A DNA stretch of 64,000 nucleotides, taken from assembly GCA_030686995.1 (NCBI GenBank), contig CM060685.1:127869823-127933822 (forward strand), read 5' to 3'. Shown here one piece after another: positions 35,491 through 46,473 of this stretch. The first letter of the stretch is position 1. Every line of letters begins with the position of its first letter. Under the pieces are notes generated by a model that was not told the DNA's origin, searched no databases, and worked only from the letters and a program-made list of their open reading frames with translations. Position numbers and translations under genes: made by a program. The DNA comes from Artemisia argyi (Eukaryota; Streptophyta; Magnoliopsida; Asterales; Asteraceae).

Positions 35491-36494
35491 CACTACTACA
35501 CAAAAGGCTATAAACATCCCCTATTTAAGACCTGTTATAGAAAAACCAGACTCCATGATAAAGAAAAAGCGGTAACGGAAGAAACAGAGACCATTTTTGT
35601 GTAGAAAACCGGTGTCTATTATTTAAAACACATAGAAACTGGTTCTTTTTGAAAAAATACCACTTCCTAAAACATAATTAAAGAGGTTTTCTGAATCCAA
35701 GTTTTGAATTGATTTAACAATTGGTCTATGAATTCAATTTTTTAGTTTAATTTCACAATTGCTCTATTTTTTGCCCACCTAAACTTTTAAGTTATCATTG
35801 GCTCACTGGGAAAAAAAGTAACATCTACCGTAGTTGATAAAAAAAGCTAGATGTCTATTAATTTTTTGTTTGCATATAACTCATACTTAGTTTGGCACTA
35901 GGATTTATATAGTTGAGAAATAATTTTCTTTGTTGAAGATTCATCATTTTGATCATGGGCAAATATATACGGCTGGCTAGGAAAACTCAAGTTAGCAATA
36001 GTTTATTGTATTGTTTTATACTGAGTTGCTAAAACTCATTGTTGTTATAAGAAATATATCTCGTGGTTATTTAAAAACTTTATAGGTTTTCACCTTATTG
36101 TGATATTGTTGGTGTTGTGGCAAAACCTTAGTATGTGATATTGTTGGTGTTGTAGCGAAAGGTGACGGAACTAGGATCAAACATGACCGGGTGCACAATT
36201 TTTTTTGAACCGTAATATCGAAAGACATTTCGATGGACCGGTTGCATTTAAGAAAAATTGATGTTTTATTCAAAAATTAACGCTACATAAAAAAAACCCA
36301 TAGGTGTCCCGGACCCGCGAAAATCCCATGGTTCCGTCCCTAGAAAGGTCAAATATGAGGAGAACTTGTTAGGGATTGTATAGTCTTCCACTTGCATGAG
36401 TTGATATATGAGTAGTCAATTTGTTAAATTTACAACCCTTCAGTTTCAGCAGCATGAACTTTTAATATTTGTATACTTGTTATGTATAAGGTCA

Positions 36495-36577
<83 letters not shown>

Positions 36578-37270
36578 ACATTCACATCTGATGGTGGTTG
36601 AGAGCGAATGAAATCATGACAATTGGTTTGTCATGTGTTATTAACTTATTTTGGCGACTGTACACTTTCAAGTTGTGTATTTCATAATGTTATTAATTGT
36701 TATCTTGCAGAAAACTTTCATCTTGTTTCCTATAGTGAGAGAAGTTTGATCTTAACAAGCCATGAATCTACTAGGTAACATAATACTAAAAGCTTCTTTT
36801 TTTGCTTTCACAATCATTCATATCCTTTTTTTCTAAAAATAAAATATCTAATGCATGTGGTTCTTGACTGTCGCTGCAGGGTATAATTCAGTGACATTAG
36901 TGAAGTTTGTAACATAAATGCATCAAATTTACACTCCAGGTATGTTGAGATTCTGGTTGGTTTATTCAAAGTCACATGTATGCTCATTTAACTTTTTTTT
37001 AATGTATAAAGTAAACATATAAATATCTAACCTTCGCAACATTGGCCATTAGTAGCTCTACGCAAAATAAGACATATAAATCCGTTTTACTTTCATTTCT
37101 CATGCCTTTGAACATATGTCACTATGAAAAATAGGCTTGTTATATTGATGCATAATTGCCACTCTCATTACTTGTTTCGACTAAAAGTAAATGGTCAATA
37201 AGACCTTAATTTTGTTGGTTACATGTTTGTTTAAATTTGTAAAGAGTTGCCACAACATTAGCTGTATGTC

Positions 37271-37313
<43 letters not shown>

Positions 37314-38013
37314 GTGTTTTGCGACTTCGTTTTTTAAAATGGGTAATATTAGGCTATTTAGATACAAAAGTTAACTTAAACTTGTTTATAAACAGGTTGA
37401 AATATGGATTTTTTGAGATTGGTACTACTTTGCAAGTTCGCGCACTTGGTTGATCAAATTGAAAACTACACTAAAAGAGACGGAGCTCGTGCGCAGAGAG
37501 TACATGTGTTGAAATTTCAAAGGAAGATATAGAACTTGTATTAGAGTGAAGCAAGCTTGAAAATGGAATATGCTTCTTAGATAATGAACTGTATGCTAGC
37601 TTCTCAGTTTGTTTATGTGGAAATAAGTTCAATGATAGAAAATATGGTTTTAGTTGGTTATATTGGCATGTATCAAGACTTATGTACTTTAATTTTGTTG
37701 TATATTCTAGAATCATAAAAAAAAATAATAAGAATAAAAATAAAATAAATAAAAAATTGCATAAACTAAAATCATTTTTTTTGAAAAATAAATTCTCTCC
37801 AAGACCGGTTCTTATATAAAAATTGGTCTCTTTACTCTATAGTATAGGCATATACTTACTAGAAAACCGGTTTCAATGCTCCTATTAGACATCGGTTGTG
37901 GAACCGGTTTCTATATGTACTGGTTAAAGAGATACCCCCTCACAAAGAGTGGTTCGAAAACCACTCTCTATAAACTATTCTAACCTGTCTCTATGAACTT
38001 TTTTGTAGTAGTG
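35491..38013. mobile_element. Non-autonomous CACTA (En/Spm-type) DNA transposon
   Basis: Ends CACTACTACA...TTGTAGTAGTG are inverted and flanked by 3-bp TGA duplications (35488-35490, 38014-38016), both hallmarks of CACTA elements. Subterminal regions carry many AACCGGT/ACCGGTTTCTAT motifs in both orientations. No transposase frame is present in 2.5 kb. Confidence 0.9.
36499..36574. repeat. (AT)n microsatellite
   Basis: AT run of about 76 bp inside the CACTA element. A poly-T run lies at about 37275-37312. Confidence 0.95.
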
Positions 38014-39391
38014 TGATTATTTCAATCTATATCCCACTAAGGAGGAAATCGCTTCCTATAACAATCTTATTGATTATCCTTGGCCCCCTTTTGTTAAGCT
38101 CGACCCTAAAATAAAGAGAGGTGACCCTGAGAATGTTAAGATACCATGTATGATTTGGTATAAATGCATTGATCAAGCCTACATCGATTTCGAATCTCCA
38201 ATCAACATTATGTCTTCAAGTGTTTATAATGATATTGTAAAAACAAGACTCGAACCCAGGAGGGATCTCAAATACCCCGACGGAATTTGTAATTTTTTCG
38301 GGAGAGTTAAAGGTTTACATGTCTTTGTTGGGAACTTTACTTATATCATTGACTTTATGGTTGTTGAAGACTTGGCTAGTGTTATAGATTGTCGCTTATC
38401 CCATGTTGTATTAGGTAAATCATTTGTTGAGGAGTCCAAGTTAAAATACGATCGGTTGGAGGGAACGGTCCAATTCTCTAATGAAACCAATAAAGTCACA
38501 TATAGGATGCCTAATAAGATGAGAGAATTCCGTTATGTTTCTCAATTAGAAAAGGATAATATTAGTGCAATTGAGGACATTAACGAAGAAGATAAGAATA
38601 AAGGAATGAATTTTGTCGGGGAAAATAGGAGCCTTTATTATAAAGAATGCTTAACCCTAGGCCCCAAGTATAGAGTCGACATGGAAGTAGCTCAAAGGTT
38701 ATGAGAATCGATTGAAAAGTGGGAAAGGAAAACGTAGGACGTGACATTGAGTCTAGCTACAAGACTCGTAAATAAAGAAAAGCGCTTCTTAGGAGGCAAC
38801 TCAAGCTTTATTTGTTTGATTGTTTGTTTGATTGATTTTATTTGTTTCCGTATGCATGTTTTATTTTTATTGTTTGTGGCTCATGTTTCAAAATAAATTG
38901 TGAAAATGCTTTATTTTGTTTTTAACTTCGTCTTGATTACATATAAAGGTATTTTTCAAAAGATTAGTGTAAGGGAAATCTAAATTTGATTCTAAGAACG
39001 AGATTGAACGTGAATCACAACAATATTAAACGAATGTGCATATTAGTATTTGTGTGAGTCAACTGCTTGTATCGAGTCATAATGATGTTTTGCAGGATTT
39101 CCTGGAATTAAGGCATGAGCTTTTCCAGAAATTTTCCGGAAACTTGACATGAAATATCTGCAGGTCACTTCTGATGGCATCAGGGTTATAACCTGACGGC
39201 GTCAAGTGTAAAATTCTGAAAATTTTGCGAGTTTTGTTTTTCTGCCGGAATCATAAAGTTTTTGTTAAATCTTTAGTTTTATAAACTCCAGGAAATCTAC
39301 AAATATTCATTCCACAAGCATTGTATCTTAATTGGCTTTCTAGGATTTTAGTATATATAGAGTTTGCCGCCGATTTTACGCGAGGTTTGCC

Positions 39392-39685
39392 ATGATTGTT
39401 TTCTCAGGTTTAACAGGTTATATTGGACAAGAAAATTATTTCTATTTCTGGAGGGAAGCTTTCAACATTCATTTTCTTGGAGGAGGATCTAACCATGTTA
39501 TCGCATTATCCACATCGAATGAATCAGGGAAGTATTTGTTTCATTCTTTTACCTTCGTTACTTTTACATCCTTTTTATTGAACATTGGGGACAATGTTCA
39601 GCTTAAGTTTAAGGGGAGGGTAAATGATGATACCTTAGAGAATGTAATTGCACTTGATTTTGTTTGTTCAATAGTAGATGTGTAA
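39392..39685 (+). CDS. Possible small 3' ORF of E
   Basis: 97-codon frame related to 326-568 of A (MIVFSGLTGYIGQEN, HFLGGGSNH, NESGKYL). Its tail encodes the hairpin at 39578-39599. No known domain. Coding status is uncertain. Confidence 0.25.
   Translation: MIVFSGLTGYIGQENYFYFWREAFNIHFLGGGSNHVIALSTSNESGKYLFHSFTFVTFTSFLLNIGDNVQLKFKGRVNDDTLENVIALDFVCSIVDV
39578..39615 (+). other. Internal hairpin plus polypurine tract of E
   Basis: Stem TGAACATT/AATGTTCA, loop GGGGAC, then AAGGGGAGGG. Same module as in A and B. Confidence 0.6.
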
Positions 39686-39951
39686 TAAAACTCAGAGAAA
39701 CACTTGTTAGGGTAATTTTAGCGCCAAATTTATTTTTTTTTACAACATATAGGAGTGAGGCTTTAGCCTTAATAAGCGTCTCATGGATAGGAGTTGTATG
39801 ACTAGCACGAAAAACCGTACCACTCAAAAATTTCCACCCCAAATATGTGAGGTTCGCCCCTAGATTTGTTAGGAAAGATGCTTATGAGTGTACCGGTAGT
39901 ACTTAGATTCTAGAACTTGTGATAGTGATGCATCCCGAGATCGCTAGTGAG

Positions 39952-39967
39952 ACTACATTCGTGTAGT
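39952..39967 (+). other. TTCG-loop hairpin in E
   Basis: Perfect stem ACTACA/TGTAGT around TTCG. Homologous to 7941-7956 in C with two compensated pairs. A second ACTACA at about 39975 could compete for TGTAGT. Confidence 0.65.
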
Positions 39968-40093
39968 AGGATTTACTACATGATAAGAGGCATTAGGATC
40001 ACCCTTGTGTTAAACTCATATCATAATTACTTGACCAATGAAGTCATAATTACTTGACTAATAAAGTCAATTAATTTTCCCACACCTTTGCGA

Positions 40094-40112
40094 TGTACTC
40101 ATTTTTAGTACA
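40094..40112 (+). other. CATTTTT-loop hairpin in E
   Basis: Stem TGTACT/AGTACA, loop CATTTTT, then GATACCC two bases later. Homologue of 8080-8100. Confidence 0.65.
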
Positions 40113-40238
40113 CGATACCCCTAGTAGACCCCGCAGAGCCTATCTTTTTCATTTCTAACTTTAAGCATCTTACTTAAAGGAAGAATTTGTTTACAATCCA
40201 TCCCAAATGTACACCCAAATCGCCTTAGCCTTCCATGT

Positions 40239-40259
40239 ATGCACTCATCTTTAGTGCAT
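40239..40259 (+). other. Second CATCTTT-loop hairpin in E
   Basis: Stem ATGCACT/AGTGCAT, loop CATCTTT. Same loop style with a third stem sequence. Confidence 0.6.
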
Positions 40260-41030
40260 TATTGTTACATGTTTAAACCCTTAGTTAATTGTCTAATTGA
40301 TTACATGGTTGCTAAGTTGAGTCATATCTTGTACATATTATTTTGGGACGCTTGGGACTCATGGGTAAGTACTATTGTTATGGACTATTGGGGAAGACGT
40401 CAATTATTACCCCAATATGTGCGCTAATATCTAAAAAGTACTCAAAGTGTTTTGATTATCTTAATTCTAGTCATTAGAATAGTTGATTATAAAGTATGTA
40501 AAAGCTCAAGTGTAAGGGGAATGCAAATTCCCTATGATGTATTATTTTGGATGGTAGGGCAAGAGTGTATGAAAAAAAAATCGAAAAAAATAGAAAAAGA
40601 AAAAGAGAAAAAACATATGGACTACCATCCCGTTTCCTTTTATGTTAATTTTATGTTTTTGTCAGTTTATGATTAGCTTAAGTCGAGTCGAGTCTTGGCT
40701 TAGCAACGCCACATTGTACCTATAATTTACCAAGATGATTAATTTGCCACCAGTAAATATTGCCTTTATCCAACAAAACCGTGTTTATCATATCCCTACA
40801 CCTCACGTTACAACCCTTTAAAGGACCTCTTTGCTAGTTTATCCTAGGTGCTTACGCCAACTGGTGGAGGTTTGATCCTTTCCCAAGCCTATGGTAATCT
40901 ATGTGCTATGACAGCTAGTGTATAGTTTCTGTGCTTGTCTTGGTTGAAGTGGAATGATTATTTGTTGTAATTACTTTTATATAAGTGTTAAATGACCCCT
41001 AGCTTGTATTTTGATTAGAATAAAAGCGCA

Positions 41031-41069
41031 TTTACTTGAGGACAAGCAAATCTTAAGTGTAAGGGTATT
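41031..41069 (+). other. Terminal hairpin plus polypurine tract of E
   Basis: TTTACTTG-AGGA-CAAGCAAA (one mismatch in the stem), then TTAAGTGTAAGGG directly before the 3' LTR at 41070. Confidence 0.75.
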
Positions 41070-42521
41070 TGATGAGGTGAAAAGTGTTACGCTTTTAGTG
41101 GGTCATTTAAGCCCTAAGTCGTGATTATTTGATCAAATATTGCCTCAAATCGTTCTTTTGTCATTTTAGGTACTTTGGAGAAGAAATCTGGAAAAGGAAG
41201 CATTTTGAACGTTTTTGGAGCGAAAAGTGAAGAAAACAGAAAAGTCTCCAAAATCAAGCTGAAAATAGTACCTGACGACATCAAGCTTTGCATTTGACAG
41301 CCTCATGTGTTGGCAAATAGGTGGATTTGAAGTTTACACGAGACTCGCCAGAATGTTTTTGGGACTTAATGAGTGACGGCGTCATGCTTTAGGACGCCAA
41401 GGCCGTCAAGAGCAAATTAACAAGTGACGACCATATGAAGATTTATACGTGACGGCGTCAGATCTGGATCTAGGCAATCTGAGAAGAGTATTAGCGGCTA
41501 GTTGACGGCGTCAGAAGTATAACGTGACGCCGTCAGATGTGTAATCTTTATATATAGTTTTCTTATTTTCATTCATTAGAAAGAGAGAACTTTTGGACGA
41601 ACTTTACCATAAATCCTAGGTCGAATTTTCACCTTCTTGTAAGGGTTTCAAACCCTTCTTTCATCCATGTTTGAATAAAGATAAGTCTTCCAATAATCAT
41701 TCAATATGTCTATGTGTTGTTTGATTCTATCTTACGCTTGTCTTTACTTTAACATGCTAGGCTAGGTTTGTTTGTGTTTGCTTAGATGTAATGAAACATA
41801 GCTATTGATTGTTGGTTGATTGTTTGTTATTTGTTGTTGTGGATGAATGACTTCGATGTTAGGCTTAAGAAAACTGGCTAATCTCCAATTGGTAACTTGC
41901 TTGAATGTCTTAAGAAACATGAATCGGTTGTGTACTAGGATTTTAATGGTTGTATTTAATGCATGAATGACTACTAAGGATGCCATGTTAGGAGCTAGTT
42001 TTCGGCTCGACATAGGAAGAGGTAGAAGCTTATAGAGTTGGGGAAGATCGTACACAGCCCCACGAATGGTATTAAGGAATATAACCCGTCATCCAAGCAA
42101 TTGTAACAAACTAGTCAATTAATGAAAGATAGCTTGGGAGTAGTGAAATCTAAGTAAACACGTTTCTCTCATTATAAGGTTTTTCTCAACATTTATTTTC
42201 TTGTTATTTTATTTTCATTACATTTGTAGTTAATTGGGTTAGTTGACTAGCAACTAATTTCGCCTACTCTTCCAATATCCGAGATTTTTACTTGCTTTCC
42301 ATAAACTATAAAAATACATAAAATCATCCCTCACATATAGACCTAGTTTAATTAAGTTTTGATCCTAACGAATACTATTCCCCAAGTAGAACGATCAATC
42401 CCCCAGTACTTGCCGCGACACTGTACTACATCGGTCAGGTACACTACTTGGTGGGGATTGCAAGCTTCTCGAGATCCCTCGGGAGGTAAAACCTTTTGCG
42501 TAGGCGCAATCCCACTCATCA
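41070..42521 (+). repeat. 3' LTR of E
   Basis: TGATGAGGTG...CACTCATCA, collinear with 33616-35070 and differing by a few percent, with many differences at CpG sites. TATA at 41548-41556. Confidence 0.93.
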
Positions 42522-42936
42522 AAGGGACCTCTCATATTTAAGGGACCTTCCCGACAGTTTTTGTCCTTTCGTGGTGAAATGTTATCTGATTTGGGCGGGA
42601 GAAATGGCTGTTTTTCACCTTTGAAATTTGAATTTCAAATTGCAAATTCATATTTAATTTTCTTTAAAACATTTCTTTAAAAACAAAAATAATTTGTCTA
42701 GTTTAAAAATGTTTTGTGACATTTATAAAATGTAAGTTTTAAGGACAAAAAGATTTTCTTTGATCACTTAACAAAGTTGGTAAAGTGTTTGTTAATACCT
42801 GAAGTGATGTCGAGAGACGTTGATGTGTGAACGAGTAACTTGTGCACTTTACGTTATTTATTACAAGTTACGTGTTTGTCATCATTAAAACATGAAGACA
42901 CTGTATAGATTAATAGTCGTAACGTTTGCACTAACA
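42522..42936 (-). repeat. 5' LTR of F, right part
   Basis: Starts with the second AAGGG duplication, continues the palindrome (TTTAAGGGACC) and ends CACTAACA, which is the U3 start on the minus strand. Confidence 0.88.
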
Positions 42937-43545
42937 TGGTTGAAGCTTTGGATCACTTGGAAACAAAAGCTTATGATTATATGATCAAAGGATTTAAGAG
43001 AATAGGAAAGAAGATTTAGATCAGAAAGTTTGAAGTGCAAAAGGTGAGAAAAAAGTCCAGGAATTGTCCATTATTTATAGGCAAAGCTGGAGGGCAGAGG
43101 AGCGTGGCCGGTCCACTTAATAATTAAGGGGACCGCCTAGTAAATTAAGGGGGCCGCCCATACTAGACGTTGCTCAGATTTGTCTTTTTGTGGGGAAGGT
43201 TTTTCTCGAACAGTTTTGCCTTTTTTGTTGAAATTTTGAATTCATATATTTATAATGGATTTAATATATTTATTTAATTCCAAAAATGATTTTCTAAAAG
43301 GTATAAAATGTTTGTGACATTTTATAAAAATATAGTGATTAAGAAAATGTTCCTTTGATCATAAAATGCATTAGACATTTTGTTTATTCATACCTTAAGT
43401 GATTGAATTGTTGAAATGATATTTACAGCTAAATATTTGTTTATGTACTAATCTTTGCATTTAATGATTTTACATTTTGTGATCATCAAAACGTAGAGAT
43501 ATCGAAATGTATTAATCACGTTTTTAGGCATTATTTATATCAACA
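42937..43545 (-). repeat. 3' LTR of G, visible part
   Basis: Matches 61665-62295 of the 5' LTR, starting mid-LTR because F inserted here. TATAAATA at 43072-43079, palindromes at 43106-43160, end TATATCAACA at 43545. The purine tract ATAGGGGAGAT (minus) follows. Confidence 0.9.
43106..43160. repeat. GGTCC/GGACC palindrome cluster in G 3' LTR
   Basis: CCGGTCCACTTAATAATTAAGGGGACCGCC plus a second arm TTAAGGGGGCCGCCC (quoted in parts: arms GGTCCACTTAA and TTAAGGGGACC). It lies about 27 bp upstream of TATA on the minus strand. Confidence 0.8.
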
Positions 43546-44032
43546 ATCTCCCCTATTTTGATGATTACAAAATCTAATCTCATTAAGTCAAAAATTAATT
43601 TTTTTAGACAAGTATTTAGTGAGTTTATATCAAATTCTCCCCTTTTTTGTAGAATCAAAAAGGTTATGCCGACTAGTTTCATTAATGAAATTTTGACGGG
43701 ATGAGAGCTCCCCTTGATGTGTGCTCCCCCTCGTTCGGAGGCACCAAGGAAACGAGCTATGGAATACTTGCAAAACAAAGGTTAGAAGCATAAGTATATA
43801 TAGCAATGAGAAAAATAAACAACCATATTAGAAATAAACATTCATTAGTAGGAAATGGTGTGTACAAAGACACAACCATACAACAAGTACATAGGACAAT
43901 CATACATAAGCCTACATTAACTAACAAATACTACAACCATGCATACATCATCATATGAAGAGTATATGGGCTTACACAGAGCTTGAAAACAAAATGGTTG
44001 ATTAAACTTTATTTTCTAAGTATTGTTCATGC

Positions 44033-44773
44033 TTAGTTTGGAGAAAATGAAGGTGGTGGTGGTGAACTAGGTGAAGATGTTGGAGGTGGTGGTGGAGGTG
44101 GTTGAGTGAGCATGTGTTCAATACATGAGAACATGTATTGCATTTCATCCCTAAGACCAAAGATGATGGTTCGATTGTGGATGCAACAAAGGCAAGTATC
44201 ACCATGAGCTTCAAGTAATCTCCAAGGTACGGGATTGACAAAGAATGGTGGTGTTATTGGTGAGGATGAGAAATGGGCATCAAGTGGTGTTATTGGTGAA
44301 AGTAAAATAACAAGTTCAGTGGAAGGAGGTTCTTGGGTAGGATGTAGGGGTGATACTCTTGGTGGTGGTGACATTTGAGGTGGTGACAAGTGTGAGTTTA
44401 CGTAATCATTAATGGATGAGGATGAAGGTATGGAAGAAGAGGATGTTCCATGAGTGGAGGGTGTTTTGAATGGTGCATTAGGTGAACTAGGAGATGAACA
44501 TTGAGGTAGAGGTGATGGAGTGGTGTTGTCTTCTTGAGTTAAATCAATGAAGAGTTGTTTAGGAGGTATGATGACAATATTTTGTTTCTTTGAGGTCTTA
44601 GAAATGGAGGTTTTTGGTGATGTCATGGTGGATTGTGATGGTGTTTGATGGAGGTGAATAGTGATGGAATGAGGAGTTGTCATTTGGAGGGTATTTATAA
44701 TATGAAAACATGGTTGGCTTAGGTAACTATTTGAATTATTGTAGTAATATTCCAAGATCAGATTAGCTATCAA
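44033..44773 (-). CDS. Pro/Ser-rich accessory ORF of G
   Basis: 246 codons, intact. The first 30 residues may not be used: Met31 (44681-44683) starts MTTPHSITIHLHQTPS. Residues 50-185 are rich in Pro, Ser and Thr, probably disordered. The compact C-terminal part (HGDTCLCCIHNRTIIFGLRDEMQYMF, about residues 190-217) has a CLCC cysteine pair and looks like a short folded or zinc-binding segment, followed by a polyproline run. I recall similar ORFs in Asteraceae copia elements, downstream of pol. A relic is in F (28544-28729). A TATAAATA (minus, 44693-44701) lies just upstream of Met31, and a palindrome cluster lies at 44842-44922. Function unknown. Confidence 0.6.
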   Translation of the reverse strand: MIANLILEYYYNNSNSYLSQPCFHIINTLQMTTPHSITIHLHQTPSQSTMTSPKTSISKTSKKQNIVIIPPKQLFIDLTQEDNTTPSPLPQCSSPSSPNAPFKTPSTHGTSSSSIPSSSSINDYVNSHLSPPQMSPPPRVSPLHPTQEPPSTELVILLSPITPLDAHFSSSPITPPFFVNPVPWRLLEAHGDTCLCCIHNRTIIFGLRDEMQYMFSCIEHMLTQPPPPPPPTSSPSSPPPPSFSPN

Positions 44774-44841
44774 GGGAAATGGTAGCTGGGACTAGAGAAA
44801 GGGGTCACAAGATGCAAAAGAAAACAGTAAATTTACTGTCC

Positions 44842-44922
44842 CGGATGGCCGGTCCCCTTAATTGTAGGCCGTCCCCCTTAATAATTAAGGGGACCGCCTA
44901 GTAAAATTAAGGGGGCCGCCCA
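44842..44922. repeat. GGTCC/GGACC palindrome cluster inside G
   Basis: Arms GGTCCCCTTAA, GTCCCCCTTAA, TTAAGGGGACCGCC and TTAAGGGGGCCGCC, located between the two accessory ORFs rather than in an LTR. Confidence 0.8.
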
Positions 44923-45362
44923 TCTGGTGATTTCCCAGGTTACCAAAGTTTAAAAATTTCTAGAAAATGGCCAATTTTTTAAGGATGTATTTGCAGCAAG
45001 CTCTATTTGGAACATATACACTAAGAATGATCAACAAACAACATAGATAATCATGCATACATTAAACAAATATAATACAATCATAAAAAAATACAAGCAT
45101 ATCAAGTAGCAATTATTTAGCATGATAATAGTTATAATCCGAACATAATCTAAAATACAAGAACACACAAGATAAATGATAAGTATATCCAAACAAATCA
45201 GATAAATAACACCACACATAATTGTCTAATAAGATAACATCAATTGTCTAATAAACCCACACCAACAACTGTATTTCTTCTTACCGAGTATCTTCTTAAA
45301 AACTTTTTCGATAGACTTAAATCCACCTCGAACCTCCCGATGCATTTATTGTGTTGTGTTGA

Positions 45363-46473
45363 TCAATGAGGTTTGATGTTCAAAAAGAAGTTGACTGGTT
45401 TGTTGGGAAGGAAGGGGAACTTGATACTGATGTCCGGAAGATCATCAACGAAAATCGTAGGAGATGGGGTACTAACACGTGAGGTATCTTCCTCCTCCTC
45501 ATCATCTCTCCGATGGGATGTTGAACCACGAGGTGTGAAGAGCAAAGGGCCACGAGATTTACCCTTGTCACTTCGAGACCAAGGAGTATGTACAAGATTA
45601 AGTGGACGCAAGATGGGATGAACGAACTCATATATTTCACTCTCAAGCTGGGGGCAAATGTTCCATGACGTGACGATAAAGGTGAGTGAGGAACATACCG
45701 TATGGAAGGTTGGCATTTGGAGTGGACTTGGCACATCTGATTCGTTCGACAAAGAAATAGGCCAAATTGTATTGTTCTTCAACGACAACACGATACAACA
45801 TGTGAGTGAGGCTAGCCGGGAGATGGTCACGGTGGCCTCCGGTACCAAACGTATTCTCTCGAATGAGTTCTTCCCAATGCTTCATGTCAGGACTTAGTTC
45901 TTTGATAAGGATTTGATTTGCATGAATATCGACATTCTTCGACTTGAATTTTTTGCTAGTCGTACCACGTTCTAGCTCAAGTATTCGACGAATGTCGTCA
46001 GGAGTTAGAATCTCATAGTAGTATGGACCACCCTAAGGACAATTTCTTTCAAGAGATGATAAATCCCATTCATTTGATAATACGGCTTGACCATTGTATG
46101 GGATTTAGAGGATTTGACCAAACTGAGCAAGAGTAAGAGTGATTAATTCATTCTGGATCATGAAAGAGATAAGAATGTAACCATAGTTATCGGTTTGAAC
46201 CGTAACTTGGCTATAGAAGTCAAGAATGAAGCGGGGAATGATATGCTTGTTTATTTTGAAAAGACAATCAAAACGAACGTTCGTGAACATCCGTTCGATT
46301 TGATTGGATTGGTAATAGGATGAATCAATAATTCGGCCCTCATGAATGTTTCTACCCTCGATGGGACGATAGAGACATGCAAGAGCGGCGGAGATGCCGG
46401 GATTAGCGGAGACTTTTGGAATATATTCTTTTGTTTTGGAAACATCACCAACCGTGGTTTTAGGTATTGTCAC
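45363..46473 (-). pseudogene. Envelope-like accessory gene of G (broken)
   Basis: Three pieces. 46473-46105 has the PRFILDFYSQVTVQTD...ISFMIQNELITLTLAQFGQIL block. 45885-45643, in the same frame after stops near 46105 and 46034, has KHWEELIRENTFGTGGHRDHLPASLTHMLYR and LPYGMFLTHLYRHV. A frameshift near 45680 leads to 45848-45363 with ESEIYEFVHPILRPLNLVHTPWSRSDKGK and an acidic/Ser-rich tail. This pattern matches the 'putative plant transposon protein' family found downstream of pol in SIRE-type elements, sometimes called envelope-like. No signal peptide or membrane segment is evident. Confidence 0.65.

Larger units (their letters stand above)
35254..38704 (+). pseudogene. Retropepsin-like ORF of E, split by CACTA
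   Basis: The gene starts ATG at 35254 (MDNANPPFSREEM) and shifts frame near 35330. It has a stop near 35416 and reaches EEGEIDPKLDD at 35490, where the CACTA element enters. It resumes at 38017 (DYFNLYPTKEEIA) and runs to a TGA at 38702-38704. The C-terminal 184 codons hold the degenerate active site D-F-E-S-P-I-N-I-M and VVLGKSFVEE. Compared with A it lacks the final IEKKVIGFYKEYL part. The lost glycine after the Asp is shared with A. Confidence 0.8.
33616..42521 (+). mobile_element. Element E: non-autonomous Ty3/gypsy-type LTR element (8.9 kb)
   Basis: Plus-strand relative of A with LTRs of 1455 and 1452 bp, tRNA-Asp primer site, one retropepsin-like ORF, 3' hairpins, polypurine tract and perfect AAGGG duplications (33611-33615, 42522-42526). 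Its ORF is split by a CACTA element. It lies in the 5' LTR of F, inside a palindrome cluster. Confidence 0.92.
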
